49,996 nt of DNA from assembly GCA_002315855.1 (NCBI GenBank), contig DCIG01000069.1, forward strand, positions 1-49,996, given 5' to 3'. Both the position numbers and the translations under genes were made by a program. Shown in pieces: positions 1 through 9,368 of the stretch (positions within the stretch are counted from its first letter, which is position 1; each line of letters starts with the position of its first letter). This DNA comes from Lentisphaeria bacterium UBA1732. Lineage in GTDB: Bacteria; Verrucomicrobiota; Lentisphaeria; Victivallales; UBA1829. Under the pieces are notes generated by a model. That model was not told the origin of the DNA and searched no databases. It saw only the letters and a list, made by a program, of their open reading frames with translations.

Positions 1-82
1 TTTTCCTTTACAATTCACCGAAAATGCGAGGCAAAGTCCGTCTCAATCCGCGAGAGGGACATATTCCCGATGAAACACGGGG

Positions 83-99
83 GCTTTTGAAATCAGCTC
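83..99. repeat. Right end of a TIR element (rest lies left of the window or is degraded)
   Basis: The sequence CTTTTGAAATCAGCTC matches the outer end of the TIR element family seen complete at 139-291, 13365-13531, 34127-34291 and 38368-38524. The upstream 80 bp do not align well with the element body, so this is either a diverged copy entering from the left or a solo end. It abuts the -35 box of the znuA promoter, which starts at 100. Confidence 0.55.
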
Positions 100-128
100 T
101 TGATTTTTTTTGATTTGCTGAGTATATT
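100..128 (+). promoter_or_regulatory. Predicted sigma70-type promoter of the znuABC-like operon
   Basis: TTGATT (100-105) is followed after 17 bp by TATATT (123-128). The same -10 hexamer at 16-17 bp spacing precedes five other genes in this window, which supports the call. The start codon of the importer lipoprotein is at 446, giving a leader of about 310 nt that holds a full TIR element at 139-291. No clear Zur-type palindrome is visible. Confidence 0.6.
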
Positions 129-138
129 ATATAGTTAA

Positions 139-291
139 GACCTAATTTCAAACGTTCTGCCGAATGAATTAAAAACCTATTCGGTATTTGTCAAGATTTG
201 ACGGCGGGGGCCAAGCTGCTGCCTCAAACTGCTCCTGACAACAGCACGAAGATTTGAAAATCTTCCTGACAATGACTTTTGAAATCAGCTT
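139..291 (-). repeat. TIR element, full copy D (MITE-like), in the znuA leader
   Basis: Its ends, GACCTAATTTCAAACGTT on the left and the complement of GAGCTGATTTCAAAAGTC (with a final T) on the right, form terminal inverted repeats. The body, read on the minus strand, shares the order of blocks with the other copies: a CATTG..GGAAGATTT block, a GTTTGAGG block, then a CCGCCG block. The copy is the most diverged of the four. Flanks TTAA and TTCA could be a decayed 4-bp duplication. It starts 10 bp after the -10 box of the znuA promoter, so it should be transcribed in the leader. Confidence 0.75.
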
Positions 292-445
292 TTCAGGACT
301 GTTTTACGTGCGGGAACCGAATGCTTTTTTATACAGGCATGATTTCCGGACAGCGCAAAGATTTCTATTCGATATGCGCGGAACATAAAATCAGTCCTTA
401 TCCGCTCTGAGCAATATAAAACGGAAGAATGGAGAATTTTCTGAA

Positions 446-1402
446 ATGAAGCATCTGATGACATTTGTCCTGCTGGCAGTGTCCTGTTTGAGCCTGATGT
501 GCTGCAATCCGGGCGAGAAAAAAACGGATGATACGGTACGGGTCTGTGCATCCACATATCCGATATGGCTGTTCACGCGTTCCATCATGGACGGGACGGG
601 GATTGAGCCGAAACTGGTTGTCCCGGCAGATGTGGGGTGCCCGCATGATTATGCATTGACGCCGAGAGATCTGATGTCCATTCAAAACAGTGAGAAGACG
701 CTGTTTCTGGAAAACGGCGGGGGGCTGGATGCACAAATCGTAAAATCCATCCGAGAAGCCGCGCCGAAAGTTGTGATTGCCGATACTTCAAAGGGACTTG
801 AAATCATTGAGGGGGAGACTCACGAGCATGAACATGAAGCAGAAGAACATGAAGAACATGAAACAGAAGGACATGTCCATGAAGGAGCAAACGGACACTT
901 TTTCGCCAGTCCCTATGAAGCGGTGAACATCGTAAGAACTATTTCAAAAGAACTGACGGCGCATGATGCCGAACACGCTGAAATTTATTCGAGAAACACC
1001 AATGCGCTGGTGAAGCAGCTGAACAGTCTGTGCAGCGAATATGAGCAGACATTGGGCGGACTGAAAGACAAAAAAGTGGCGACACAGCATGATGTGTTCA
1101 GCTATCTGTTCAGAGATTTGAAGTTTGAAGAGCCGCATGTAATTTTCACAGATCCGAATGCGGCAATCTCGCCGGCGGAAATCGTGGCAATGGCGAACGA
1201 ATTTGAGAAAGACGGAGTGTGCGTGATTTTCACAGAACCGCAATACCCGGACAATCTGGCGCAACTGATTTCCAAGGAAACCAAAACCCCTGTGGTCAAG
1301 CTCGATCCGGTGGTGTCGGGACCAGAGAATCCGCCCATGGATTACTATGTGAGCAAGATGCGAGAAAATATGAACCTGATGAAGCAGGCTTTGACACGAT
1401 GA
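446..1402 (+). CDS. znuA: Metal (Zn/Mn-type) ABC transporter substrate-binding lipoprotein
   Basis: This is a ZnuA/TroA-family (cluster A-I) binding protein of 318 residues, expected on the periplasmic side of the inner membrane to capture Zn2+ or Mn2+. A hydrophobic leader ends at Cys19/Cys20, so it is probably a lipoprotein. Candidate metal ligands are His67 (CPHDY), His151 (GHFFASP), His215 (TQHDVF) and the acidic residues in FTEPQY and KLDPV. A histidine- and glutamate-rich loop at residues 126-151 lies where zinc-specific members carry theirs, which favours zinc over manganese. GGAG at 431-434 serves the ATG at 446. The stop overlaps the start of the ATPase gene in ATGA, so the genes are translationally coupled. 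The exact metal is inferred. Confidence 0.9.
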   Translation: MKHLMTFVLLAVSCLSLMCCNPGEKKTDDTVRVCASTYPIWLFTRSIMDGTGIEPKLVVPADVGCPHDYALTPRDLMSIQNSEKTLFLENGGGLDAQIVKSIREAAPKVVIADTSKGLEIIEGETHEHEHEAEEHEEHETEGHVHEGANGHFFASPYEAVNIVRTISKELTAHDAEHAEIYSRNTNALVKQLNSLCSEYEQTLGGLKDKKVATQHDVFSYLFRDLKFEEPHVIFTDPNAAISPAEIVAMANEFEKDGVCVIFTEPQYPDNLAQLISKETKTPVVKLDPVVSGPENPPMDYYVSKMRENMNLMKQALTR

Positions 1403-2307
1403 GTCCAAACACAAAAGAGCTAAATTCCAAAGAATCTCCTGCCAATGCGATTGAGTTCGAGCATGTGGACTTGACGCTTGGCGAAAATCATATTCTGCAA
1501 GATGTGTGCGCCCATGTGCCGCAGGGCTTGTCCACGGCAATCGTGGGCCCGAACGGCGCAGGAAAAACGACGCTGACCATGGCGATCCTGGGGCTGGTCA
1601 AATACTACGGAATCATCCGATTTTCCTCAATCAGCGGAGAAAAACCGAGATTCGGATTTGTCCCGCAGAGGCTTGTTTTCGACCGCGACATTCCGATGAC
1701 CGTGATGGATTATCTGCTGTCCGGACTTCAGCGAAGACCGTTGTTTTTCGGGCAGTCGCCGAAGTGGGTGAAGCACATCATGGCATATCTGGATGAGGTG
1801 GAATGCACGAAGCTGGCAGATCACGCATTCGGAGCACTGTCAGGAGGAGAAATTCAGCGTGTGCTTCTGGCGCAAGCTCTTCTGCAGGAGCCCGATATTC
1901 TGATACTCGACGAACCGACTTCGGGCGTGGATTTCAAGGGCGGACAGATTTGCTGCGAACTGCTTCGCAAAGTACGTGAAAAACGAGGATTTACGCAAAT
2001 CATGATCAGTCATGATCTGGCGACCGTAACTGCACATGCAGATCATGTAATCTGTTTGAATCACACGGTTTGCGGAGAAGGGAAGCCGAGAGAGACGCTC
2101 AGCCACAATGTGCTGGCCAAAACGTTTGGTCTGCATTTGGGACTGCCGGATATTCACGGGATTCCGCAGAATGTGCAGGAATGCACGGAAAACTGTCCTC
2201 TGATTGAAGAGCACAAGCATCTGCATGACCATTGCAATCATCTGCATCAGCATTGCGGACACAGTCACTGCAAATTTGCGGAGGAAGGAGAAAATCATGC
2301 TGAATGA
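1399..2307 (+). CDS. znuC: Metal ABC transporter ATP-binding protein with His/Cys-rich C-terminal tail
   Basis: This 302-residue ABC ATPase powers the importer formed with its two neighbours. Walker A is GPNGAGKTT (about residues 50-58), the signature is LSGGE (147-151) and Walker B is ILILDEP (167-173). The ATG at 1399 overlaps the stop of the binding-protein gene (ATGA); an upstream in-frame extension runs inside znuA and is rejected. The unusual part is the last 31 residues, which hold about nine histidines and three cysteines with CxH/HxxxC spacing. ZnuC-type ATPases usually end without such a tail, so a metal-sensing or metal-buffering role on the cytoplasmic side is possible (inference). 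The stop overlaps the permease gene by 11 bp. Confidence 0.9.
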   Translation: MSPNTKELNSKESPANAIEFEHVDLTLGENHILQDVCAHVPQGLSTAIVGPNGAGKTTLTMAILGLVKYYGIIRFSSISGEKPRFGFVPQRLVFDRDIPMTVMDYLLSGLQRRPLFFGQSPKWVKHIMAYLDEVECTKLADHAFGALSGGEIQRVLLAQALLQEPDILILDEPTSGVDFKGGQICCELLRKVREKRGFTQIMISHDLATVTAHADHVICLNHTVCGEGKPRETLSHNVLAKTFGLHLGLPDIHGIPQNVQECTENCPLIEEHKHLHDHCNHLHQHCGHSHCKFAEEGENHAE

Positions 2308-3172
2308 AATGATTGTGCGGTCGGCCGAACTGGTGTCGTGTCTGTTTCCTTTTGACTGCATGGAACCCATGTTCATGAAACGCGCCATGCTGGGGCTGAT
2401 GCTGATTGCCCCGCTGGCGGCATTGTCGGGGATTCAGGTGGTGAATTCCAATATGTCATTTTTCTCCGATGCAATCGGCCATTCGGCATTTGCGGGAGCG
2501 GCAATCGGGCTGCTTTTGGCAATGCCGGTCAATTTCACGATGCCCGGAGTGGCATTAATCATCGGACTGCTGATTATGGGATTAAAACGGAAAAGCCGAC
2601 TGTCGACGGACACGATTATCGGGATTATATTTTCGGCGATCGTGGCATTCGGGCTGGCAATCGTAAGCCGGAACCGGGAGGCATCACGAGGAGCAAATAT
2701 GTTTCTGTACGGAGATATTCTGACCATCGGAGACACGGAAATCACCATGCTGGCGGTATTGCTGATGCTGTTTTTGATTTTTCAGGTTGTCGCGTGGAAC
2801 AGGATGCTCCATATTTCCGTGAATGCGCAGATTGCCACGGTACACCGGATTCAAACGGGAGTATATCAGTATTTGTTTGCGGCACTGCTGTCGCTGGTGG
2901 TGATGTTAAGTGTGAAAGCAGTGGGTGTACTGCTGGTTACGGCAATCATGATTGTTCCGGCGGCAACGGCACGAAATTTCTCGAAGAACTCGAAGCAGCT
3001 CTTCTACAGTGCTTTGGCAGTGAGCTATTTATGTTCGGCAGGCGGCTTGCTGGTTTCCGCGCAGAAGTGGGCGAATGTCCCATCGGGAGCGGCAATCGTA
3101 CTGCTGTCGTGCGCCGTATTTGCGGTATCATTTCTGTATGCGTGTATTACGAATCGCAAGGCAGCGCGATAA
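2297..3172 (+). CDS. znuB: Metal ABC transporter permease (ZnuB/MntB type)
   Basis: This 291-residue integral membrane protein of the ABC-3 family forms the channel of the importer. Several hydrophobic segments are visible, together with the family motif around SDAIGHSAFAGAAIG and the late segment KAVGVLLVTAIMIVPAATAR, which is typical of ZnuB/MntB permeases. The start is set at ATG 2297, served by a very strong Shine-Dalgarno GGAGGAAGGAG (2279-2290) inside the ATPase gene; a longer frame starting at 2204 lies inside that gene and lacks such a site. It is the third gene of the tightly overlapping set and is followed after 43 bp by parE. Confidence 0.9.
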   Translation: MLNEMIVRSAELVSCLFPFDCMEPMFMKRAMLGLMLIAPLAALSGIQVVNSNMSFFSDAIGHSAFAGAAIGLLLAMPVNFTMPGVALIIGLLIMGLKRKSRLSTDTIIGIIFSAIVAFGLAIVSRNREASRGANMFLYGDILTIGDTEITMLAVLLMLFLIFQVVAWNRMLHISVNAQIATVHRIQTGVYQYLFAALLSLVVMLSVKAVGVLLVTAIMIVPAATARNFSKNSKQLFYSALAVSYLCSAGGLLVSAQKWANVPSGAAIVLLSCAVFAVSFLYACITNRKAAR

Positions 3173-3215
3173 ACGTGCAAGAATATGAAAAAAACGACTT
3201 AACCGAAAAGAAATT

Positions 3216-5108
3216 ATGACAGAGATACACGAAGCGATGCAAGATAACAACCGCGGAGATTTGCCGGAAGAGGTTCAGAATGTGCCTGTGCAAAGTTCGC
3301 CGGACGGTTATAATGAATCAACGATTCAAACACTTGACGCACTGGCGCACATTCGCCAGCGTTCGGGAATGTACATCGGGCGAATGGGGGATGGATCGCA
3401 CCCCGACGACGGCATCTATATCATGTTCAAAGAGGTGGTCGACAATGCGATTGACGAGTTCACCATGGGGTACGGACGCAGGGTGGATATTACGCAGGAT
3501 GAAACGAAGTTCACGATACGGGACTACGGGCGCGGAATACCGCTGGGGAAACTGGTGGACTGTGTGTCGAAAATCAATACCGGGGGAAAATTCAATACCG
3601 AAGGGTATATGTTTTCCGTGGGGATGAACGGAGTCGGCACCAAGGCCGTCAATGCGCTGTCCTCGCTGTTTGAGATTACATCGTGCAGAGACGGCAAATG
3701 CCGGAAAGCAGTGTTCCATGAGGGGATTCTGTTTTCGGATGAGTCGTTTGACGCACCGAACGAAAAGAACGGCACGATGGTGCATTTCATCCCCGATGCA
3801 AGTTTGTTTCCGGGGTATAAGATACTGTTCGAGGAAGTGGAAAAGCGTGTCAAAATGTACGCGTATCTGAATGTGGGACTGTCGCTGTATCTGAACGGAC
3901 AGCGTTATGTATCGCGGAACGGACTGCTGGATTTGCTCAATTCCAAGCTGGATGAAGGGGCGTGTCTGTACCCAATCATCCATTACAAGGACAGTAAACT
4001 GGAATTTGCGTTTTGCCATATCCCGGATACGGGGGAACGGTATTTTTCGTTTGTGAACGGACAGTACACAAGCGACGGCGGAACACATCTTTCGGCATTC
4101 AAGGGCGGACTGACGCGCGCGATTAACGAACATTTCAATAAGGCATTCGATCCCAAGGATGTACGCGACGGAATCCTGGGCGGACTGGCAATCAAGATAC
4201 AGAATCCGCATTTTGAAAGTCAGACGAAAACCAAGCTGGACAATACCGACATCAAGGGATGGATTGAGGGGACCGTGAAGCAGGCAGTCATCGACTACAT
4301 GCTGAAAAATACGGACGATGCCAACCTGCTGCTGGAGAAAATTCAGCGCAACGAACAGGTACGCAAGGAAATACAGAAAGTACAAAAGCAAGGCAGTGCG
4401 ATTGCAAAACGTATCTCACTGCGAAACAGCAAGTTAAAAGATTGCAGGCATCATTTCGGAGACCGGTCGAAAATGGCGGATCAAACCATGATCTTTCTGA
4501 CAGAAGGTGATTCAGCGGCCTCCTCCATTATCTCCAGCCGGAATGCCGACTATCAGGCGGTTTTTGCTCTAAGAGGCAAGGTTTTCAACTGTTTCGGAGA
4601 AAAACTCGATGCGATTTATTCACATGAAGAACTGTATTATATCATGCGAACCCTTGGAATTGAAGAAGATATTGAAAATTTGCGCTATGCGAAAGTCGTG
4701 ATTGCAACGGATGCGGATGTGGATGGACTTCATATACGCAACTTGCTGCTGACGTATTTCTTACAGTATTTTGAAGCACTGGTGATTTCCGGTCATCTGT
4801 ATATTCTGGAAACACCGCTTTTCAGGGTGTGCAACCGCGGAAACCGGGATAAATCGCAGATTGTTTACTGTTATTCAGAGAAGGAAAGGGACGAGGCGGC
4901 AAAAAAGTTGGGAAAAAGTGCGGAAATCACACGATTCAAAGGGCTTGGTGAAATTTCACCGGCAGAGTTCAAACAATTCATCGGGGACAATATCCGGTTG
5001 GAACCCATCAACTTAGAAAATTCCAAAGGGATTCATGAAATGCTGAAATTCTACATGGGCGACAACGACAAATCCCGCTGGGAACACATCCAAAGGAATC
5101 TGATTTGA
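3216..5108 (+). CDS. parE: DNA topoisomerase IV subunit B (ParE/GyrB family)
   Basis: This 630-residue protein is the ATPase/TOPRIM subunit of a type IIA topoisomerase. In order it shows a GHKL ATPase (EVVDNAIDEF near residue 79; GRGIPLG; GMNGVGTKAVNALS), a transducer domain, and a TOPRIM domain with TEGDSA (429-434) and the metal-binding DADVDG (499-504), then RFKGLGEISPAEFKQF near the end. The TEGDSAASS form and the short C-terminus are closer to the ParE-like proteins of Bacteroidetes than to canonical GyrB with its EGDSAGGSA. A second gyrA/gyrB pair would be expected elsewhere; if there is none, this would be the gyrase. It overlaps the start of parC, so the two subunits are coupled. Confidence 0.88.
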   Translation: MTEIHEAMQDNNRGDLPEEVQNVPVQSSPDGYNESTIQTLDALAHIRQRSGMYIGRMGDGSHPDDGIYIMFKEVVDNAIDEFTMGYGRRVDITQDETKFTIRDYGRGIPLGKLVDCVSKINTGGKFNTEGYMFSVGMNGVGTKAVNALSSLFEITSCRDGKCRKAVFHEGILFSDESFDAPNEKNGTMVHFIPDASLFPGYKILFEEVEKRVKMYAYLNVGLSLYLNGQRYVSRNGLLDLLNSKLDEGACLYPIIHYKDSKLEFAFCHIPDTGERYFSFVNGQYTSDGGTHLSAFKGGLTRAINEHFNKAFDPKDVRDGILGGLAIKIQNPHFESQTKTKLDNTDIKGWIEGTVKQAVIDYMLKNTDDANLLLEKIQRNEQVRKEIQKVQKQGSAIAKRISLRNSKLKDCRHHFGDRSKMADQTMIFLTEGDSAASSIISSRNADYQAVFALRGKVFNCFGEKLDAIYSHEELYYIMRTLGIEEDIENLRYAKVVIATDADVDGLHIRNLLLTYFLQYFEALVISGHLYILETPLFRVCNRGNRDKSQIVYCYSEKERDEAAKKLGKSAEITRFKGLGEISPAEFKQFIGDNIRLEPINLENSKGIHEMLKFYMGDNDKSRWEHIQRNLI

Positions 5109-7747
5109 TTATGGGACGAAAACAAAAGAAAAATCCGGAAACGGAACAGGTTACGCCACAGCAGGATACGAATATGCAGGGGCAGAATGTGCATGAGGAA
5201 CAGGAAGAAAATGATGCACAGGCGGAAGAATCTGACCAGACGGAAGCTGATGCGACGGAAGAAGATACAGAAGGAAACGAGTATTATGACGTACCGCAGG
5301 AAGACGGTACAAATGAGGACGAAGCAATTGCGGATGATGACGGAGAAAGTGTTTCAGAGGAAGCACTTGCGCATATTCCCAATCAGAAAATCCGCAAACT
5401 CATGGACCGAAACTTCATCGAATATGCGTCCTACGTAATCAAGGACCGTGCGATTCCGGATATTGACGACGGATTGAAGCCGGTGCAGAGACGAGTGCTG
5501 TGGACGCTCTTCACCATGGACAACGGGAATTTCCACAAGGTCGCGAACGTGGTGGGTGAAACGATGAAGTATCACCCGCATGGGGACTCCTCAATTTACG
5601 GGGCACTTGTTACGCTTGCCAACAAAGAGCTGTTCATAGACAAGCAAGGTTCGTTCGGAAGCATCATTCTGGGGACACCCGCGGCGGCGGGACGATATAT
5701 CGAGTGCCGGTTGTCCAAACTGGCACGTGAAGTGCTTTTCAATCCCGATTTGACGGAGCTGGCGGACACCTATGACGGACGCAACCAAGAGCCGGTAATC
5801 CTGCCGTCAAAGATACCGAATTTGCTTCTGATGGGTGCGGAAGGCGTGGCCGTGGGAACAAAGACATACGTTTTCCCGTACAACTTCAATGAGGTGCTGA
5901 GGGCACAAATATCGATTCTGAAAGGGGAAGAATTCAAGATTTATCCTGATTTTCCGCAAGGCGGCTTGATGGATGTGTCCGATTATCAGGACGGACTTGG
6001 GAAAATCATCATGCGTTCGCACATTGAGATTGACGGTCATAATCTGGTCATCCGGGATATTCCGGCGGCGACCGATACGGGGCGCCTGATGGACTCTATT
6101 GAAGCGGCTGTCAACAAGAATAAAATCAAGGTGTCCACTTTCCACGATTATACCACGGATCAGGTGGAAATTCAGCTGGTTCTGCAGAGAGGCTATGCGC
6201 CGGAACGGGCACTGGATGCGCTGTATACGTACACGAACTGCCAAATGGCAATGACGAGTTATCCCATGGTCATTTGCGATAATGTGCCGTACCGCATGAG
6301 CATCACGGAAATCCTGATGCGAAATACGGCAAAACTGGTGCAGTATCTGACATGGGAACTGCAAATCACATCGGCGAAGTGTCTCGACAAGATTCTGGGG
6401 CGCACACTGGCCCAAATTTTTATTGAAGAACGGATTTACAAGCGAATCGAAACATGCAGGACGAAAGATGCAATGTTTGCTGTGGTACGGGACGGGCTGG
6501 AACAATTCAAGGATGAATGGCTTCCGCTGGTGCAGGCTCTGCACGCCGCAATCGAAGCATCGCCGCACGTCATGCCCATGAACAAAGATGAAGTTTTCCG
6601 TTTGGAACAGCTGAAAAACGGGGTTATTCCGGATGTGGAAGTGGACTGTCTGGTGGAAATTCCGATTCGGAGAATCGCGGCGTTTGAAATTGACAAGAAC
6701 CGCAAGGAAATCGATGTCCTGCAGAAGACGCTGGACGATGCGACCAAGAAGCTGAAAAACGTTCAAAAGTATGCAATCAAGTATCTTGAAAAACTGATTG
6801 AAGAATACGGCGACATGTTCCCGCGTCATACGGAAATCTGTTTGGAGAAATTCGAGAAAATCGACCGGCAGAGGGTGGCTCTGGCAAATATCCGAGTGGG
6901 CTGGGACCGCAAGAACTGTTATATCGGGACGAAGGTCAAGAGCGATGATTTCGTGATGTGCAGTGATTTCGACCATCTGCTGTGCATTGAACGGACGGGC
7001 GAATACAAGGTGGTGTCAATCCCCGAAAAGATATTCATAGACCGTCTGTATGAATTCCGGAAGTATGATAAAAATACCGTATTCGGAATCATCTATACCG
7101 ATAAAAAGACGGGGCGCGCCTACTATAAGCGGACGGCCATCAAGTCGTTTATCACGGATAAGGATTACCGGCTTATTCCTGAAGGGAGCAAGCTGGAAAT
7201 GATTACGCCGCGTCCGAACTCCGTCTATGAAATCAAGGTGGATACGCCGATTCGGGACAAGCAAATCCAAACAATATTCATGACGGATGCGCCGCTGCGT
7301 TCACCAAAAGCAGGAGGACTGCTGCTTTCCCCGCGAAAACTGCTGAAAGTAACATTCGTGCGTTTGCTGGATGAATCCGAAATCGCCGCGGGTGAAGAAC
7401 CTGAACTTATTGAAATGCCGGAAGAATCCAATATTCCTGAAGCAGAGGCGGAAGAGACTGACGTGAAACCTGCGGAAACAGAAAAAACAGAACCCGTGAT
7501 GAATGAAAGTGTTTCTGAGGAAAACACAGCGGCGGAACAGACGGAAAAAGTTTCTGAAGAAAACGCAGCGGCGGAACCTGCAAGACCGAAGAGAAAGTCC
7601 GTTGTGAAGGAAGAAAAGCCAGAGGAGGAGGAAAAAACGGAGCTGAAGACGGAGTCGGAGGCAAAGGATGAAGAGAAAAAGGATGATGGGGATGATTTGA
7701 AAAGGGAAGAAGATTCCTGGAATATTCAACCTGATTTAGGTTTGTAA
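5105..7747 (+). CDS. parC: DNA topoisomerase IV subunit A (ParC/GyrA family) with acidic extensions
   Basis: This 880-residue protein is the DNA breakage-reunion subunit that partners ParE. The core spans roughly residues 95-770: KDRAIPDIDDGLKPVQRR, KYHPHGD, and the catalytic tyrosine Tyr198 in GRYIE. An N-terminal stretch of about 90 residues is rich in Glu, Asp and Gln. A C-terminal tail of about 110 residues is built of Glu/Lys/Ala with a repeat (VSEENTAAEQTEK, then VSEENAAAEPARP). Both tails look disordered and lie outside the catalytic fold. Two starts are possible: TTG 5105, 7 nt after AGGA (5094-5097) and overlapping the parE stop, or ATG 5111. I chose TTG for its spacing. The C-terminal domain has few GyrA-type blades, which fits ParC. 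Confidence 0.87.
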   Translation: MIMGRKQKKNPETEQVTPQQDTNMQGQNVHEEQEENDAQAEESDQTEADATEEDTEGNEYYDVPQEDGTNEDEAIADDDGESVSEEALAHIPNQKIRKLMDRNFIEYASYVIKDRAIPDIDDGLKPVQRRVLWTLFTMDNGNFHKVANVVGETMKYHPHGDSSIYGALVTLANKELFIDKQGSFGSIILGTPAAAGRYIECRLSKLAREVLFNPDLTELADTYDGRNQEPVILPSKIPNLLLMGAEGVAVGTKTYVFPYNFNEVLRAQISILKGEEFKIYPDFPQGGLMDVSDYQDGLGKIIMRSHIEIDGHNLVIRDIPAATDTGRLMDSIEAAVNKNKIKVSTFHDYTTDQVEIQLVLQRGYAPERALDALYTYTNCQMAMTSYPMVICDNVPYRMSITEILMRNTAKLVQYLTWELQITSAKCLDKILGRTLAQIFIEERIYKRIETCRTKDAMFAVVRDGLEQFKDEWLPLVQALHAAIEASPHVMPMNKDEVFRLEQLKNGVIPDVEVDCLVEIPIRRIAAFEIDKNRKEIDVLQKTLDDATKKLKNVQKYAIKYLEKLIEEYGDMFPRHTEICLEKFEKIDRQRVALANIRVGWDRKNCYIGTKVKSDDFVMCSDFDHLLCIERTGEYKVVSIPEKIFIDRLYEFRKYDKNTVFGIIYTDKKTGRAYYKRTAIKSFITDKDYRLIPEGSKLEMITPRPNSVYEIKVDTPIRDKQIQTIFMTDAPLRSPKAGGLLLSPRKLLKVTFVRLLDESEIAAGEEPELIEMPEESNIPEAEAEETDVKPAETEKTEPVMNESVSEENTAAEQTEKVSEENAAAEPARPKRKSVVKEEKPEEEEKTELKTESEAKDEEKKDDGDDLKREEDSWNIQPDLGL

Positions 7748-7789
7748 GGTCTCACCTACTATCACAATCACATAACGGAGATTTTAACG

Positions 7790-9193
7790 ATGGACTATCA
7801 AATTCGCGACATTCAGCTTGCTGATTTCGGACGAAAAGAAATTGAAATTGCGGAAAAGGAAATGCCGGGGCTGATGGCAACCCGTGAAAAATACGGGCCT
7901 GCACAGCCGTTGAAAGGCATCAAAATCATGGGCAGCCTGCACATGACCATCCAAACGGCAGTGCTGATTGAGACACTGCGCGATCTGGGCGCAGACGTCC
8001 GGTGGTGTTCCTGCAATATTTTCTCGACACAGGATCATGCGGCCGCCGCGATTGCCAAAGACGGCGTGCCTGTTTTCGCATGGAAAGGCGAGACACTGGA
8101 AGAATACTGGGAATGCACGCTGAATGCAATCACATGGCCCGACGGAAGCGGCCCTGACCAGATTGTCGATGACGGCGGTGATGCAACTCTGCTGATTCAC
8201 TGGGGTGTGAAGGCGGAAAAAGATCCGTCATTCGTGGAACGCACTCCGTCCAGCGAAGAAGAAGGTGTCATCCTGAACCTGCTGAAGCGCACATTGAAAG
8301 AGAATCCGGGCAAATGGACGCGTTATGCCGCACATGTGCGCGGTGTGTCCGAAGAAACCACGACAGGCGTGAACCGCCTGAACCAGATGAACCGCCGAGG
8401 CGAACTGCTGTTCCCCGCATTCAACGTGAATGATTCGGTTACGAAATCGAAGTTCGACAACATCTACGGATGCCGACATTCATTGCCGGACGGACTGAAA
8501 CGCGCACTGGATGTGCTGATTGCCGGCAAACAAGTCGTGGTTTGCGGTTACGGGGATGTGGGGAAAGGCTGTGCCGAGGCCATGAAGAGTGAACGAGCCC
8601 GTGTGGCGGTTACGGAAATCGATCCGATTTGCGCACTGCAAGCGTGTATGGCGGGGCTTCAGGTGGCAACCATAGAAGATATGCTCCCCTGCGGTGATAT
8701 TTTCGTTACAACGACGGGAAACTGCCATATCATCACCGCAGAACACATGTCCAGGATGAAAGATCAGGCGATTGTGTGCAATATCGGGCATTTCGACAAT
8801 GAAATCGAAGTGGCAAGACTGAAAGCATGGCCGGGAATCAAGGTTACGGAAATCAAGGGGCATGAATGCCCGGTACACCGCTATACATTCCCCGACGGAC
8901 ACAGCATCTATCTGCTGGCAGAAGGACGACTGGTGAATCTGGGATGCGCGACGGGCCATCCGAATTTCGTGATGAGCTGTTCATTCTCGAATCAGACGCT
9001 TGCCCAGATTGAACTGGCACGTGCGCCTCATGAAATCGGAGTGTACCGTCTGCCGAAACATCTTGATGAGGAAGTGGCACGTCTGCATTTGGCAAAATGC
9101 GGCGCAAAGCTGTCGCGTCTGACACAGGAACAGGCAGATTACATCGGCGTGAGCGTTGACGGTCCGTACAAGGATGAGAATTACCGCTATTGA
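7790..9193 (+). CDS. ahcY: Adenosylhomocysteinase (SAH hydrolase)
   Basis: This enzyme splits S-adenosylhomocysteine into adenosine and homocysteine in the cytoplasm, relieving product inhibition of methyltransferases. At 467 residues it is the usual bacterial size. Signatures are GSLHMTIQTAVLIETL near the N-terminus, CNIFSTQDHAAAAIA, the NAD+-binding loop CGYGDVGKG (252-260), TTTGNCHIIT, and the C-terminal GPYKDENYRY, which closes the active site in the family. GGAG about 9 nt upstream supports the ATG at 7790. The 42-bp gap to parC is too short for a SAH riboswitch. A terminator follows at 9229. Confidence 0.97.
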   Translation: MDYQIRDIQLADFGRKEIEIAEKEMPGLMATREKYGPAQPLKGIKIMGSLHMTIQTAVLIETLRDLGADVRWCSCNIFSTQDHAAAAIAKDGVPVFAWKGETLEEYWECTLNAITWPDGSGPDQIVDDGGDATLLIHWGVKAEKDPSFVERTPSSEEEGVILNLLKRTLKENPGKWTRYAAHVRGVSEETTTGVNRLNQMNRRGELLFPAFNVNDSVTKSKFDNIYGCRHSLPDGLKRALDVLIAGKQVVVCGYGDVGKGCAEAMKSERARVAVTEIDPICALQACMAGLQVATIEDMLPCGDIFVTTTGNCHIITAEHMSRMKDQAIVCNIGHFDNEIEVARLKAWPGIKVTEIKGHECPVHRYTFPDGHSIYLLAEGRLVNLGCATGHPNFVMSCSFSNQTLAQIELARAPHEIGVYRLPKHLDEEVARLHLAKCGAKLSRLTQEQADYIGVSVDGPYKDENYRY

Positions 9194-9228
9194 TGTTGAT
9201 AATCTTCCACAGACAAGTTCAACGAGAC

Positions 9229-9262
9229 AAGCCCTGCAAAGTCAAATCTGCGGGGCTTTTGC
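9229..9262 (+). terminator. Rho-independent terminator of ahcY
   Basis: AAGCCCTGCA pairs with TGCGGGGCTT (allowing a G-T pair) around a loop of about 10 nt and runs into a T-rich stretch on the + strand. It sits 36 bp after the ahcY stop, between two converging genes. Confidence 0.8.
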
Positions 9263-9309
9263 TTTTTCTGCGGGGAGGGGAGCGCAGAAACAAAACAGGG
9301 AAAGAAAAA

Positions 9310-9338
9310 AGACCTGTCATCAAGGCGAGGACAGGTCT
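9310..9338 (-). terminator. Rho-independent terminator of gatB
   Basis: AGACCTGTC (9310-9318) pairs perfectly with GACAGGTCT (9330-9338). On the minus strand the stem is followed directly by a run of six T. It lies 31 bp past the gatB stop and forms a back-to-back pair with the ahcY terminator. Confidence 0.88.
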
Positions 9339-9368
9339 ATGGATGATTCATGAGGGAGAAAGTACGGA

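Noticed and set aside
5807..6976. Open frame of 389 codons on the minus strand opposite parC
   Set aside because: It is antisense to the catalytic core of ParC and has no recognisable features.
7748..7789. Possible SAH or SAM riboswitch before ahcY
   Set aside because: The gap is only 42 bp and shows no conserved riboswitch helices.
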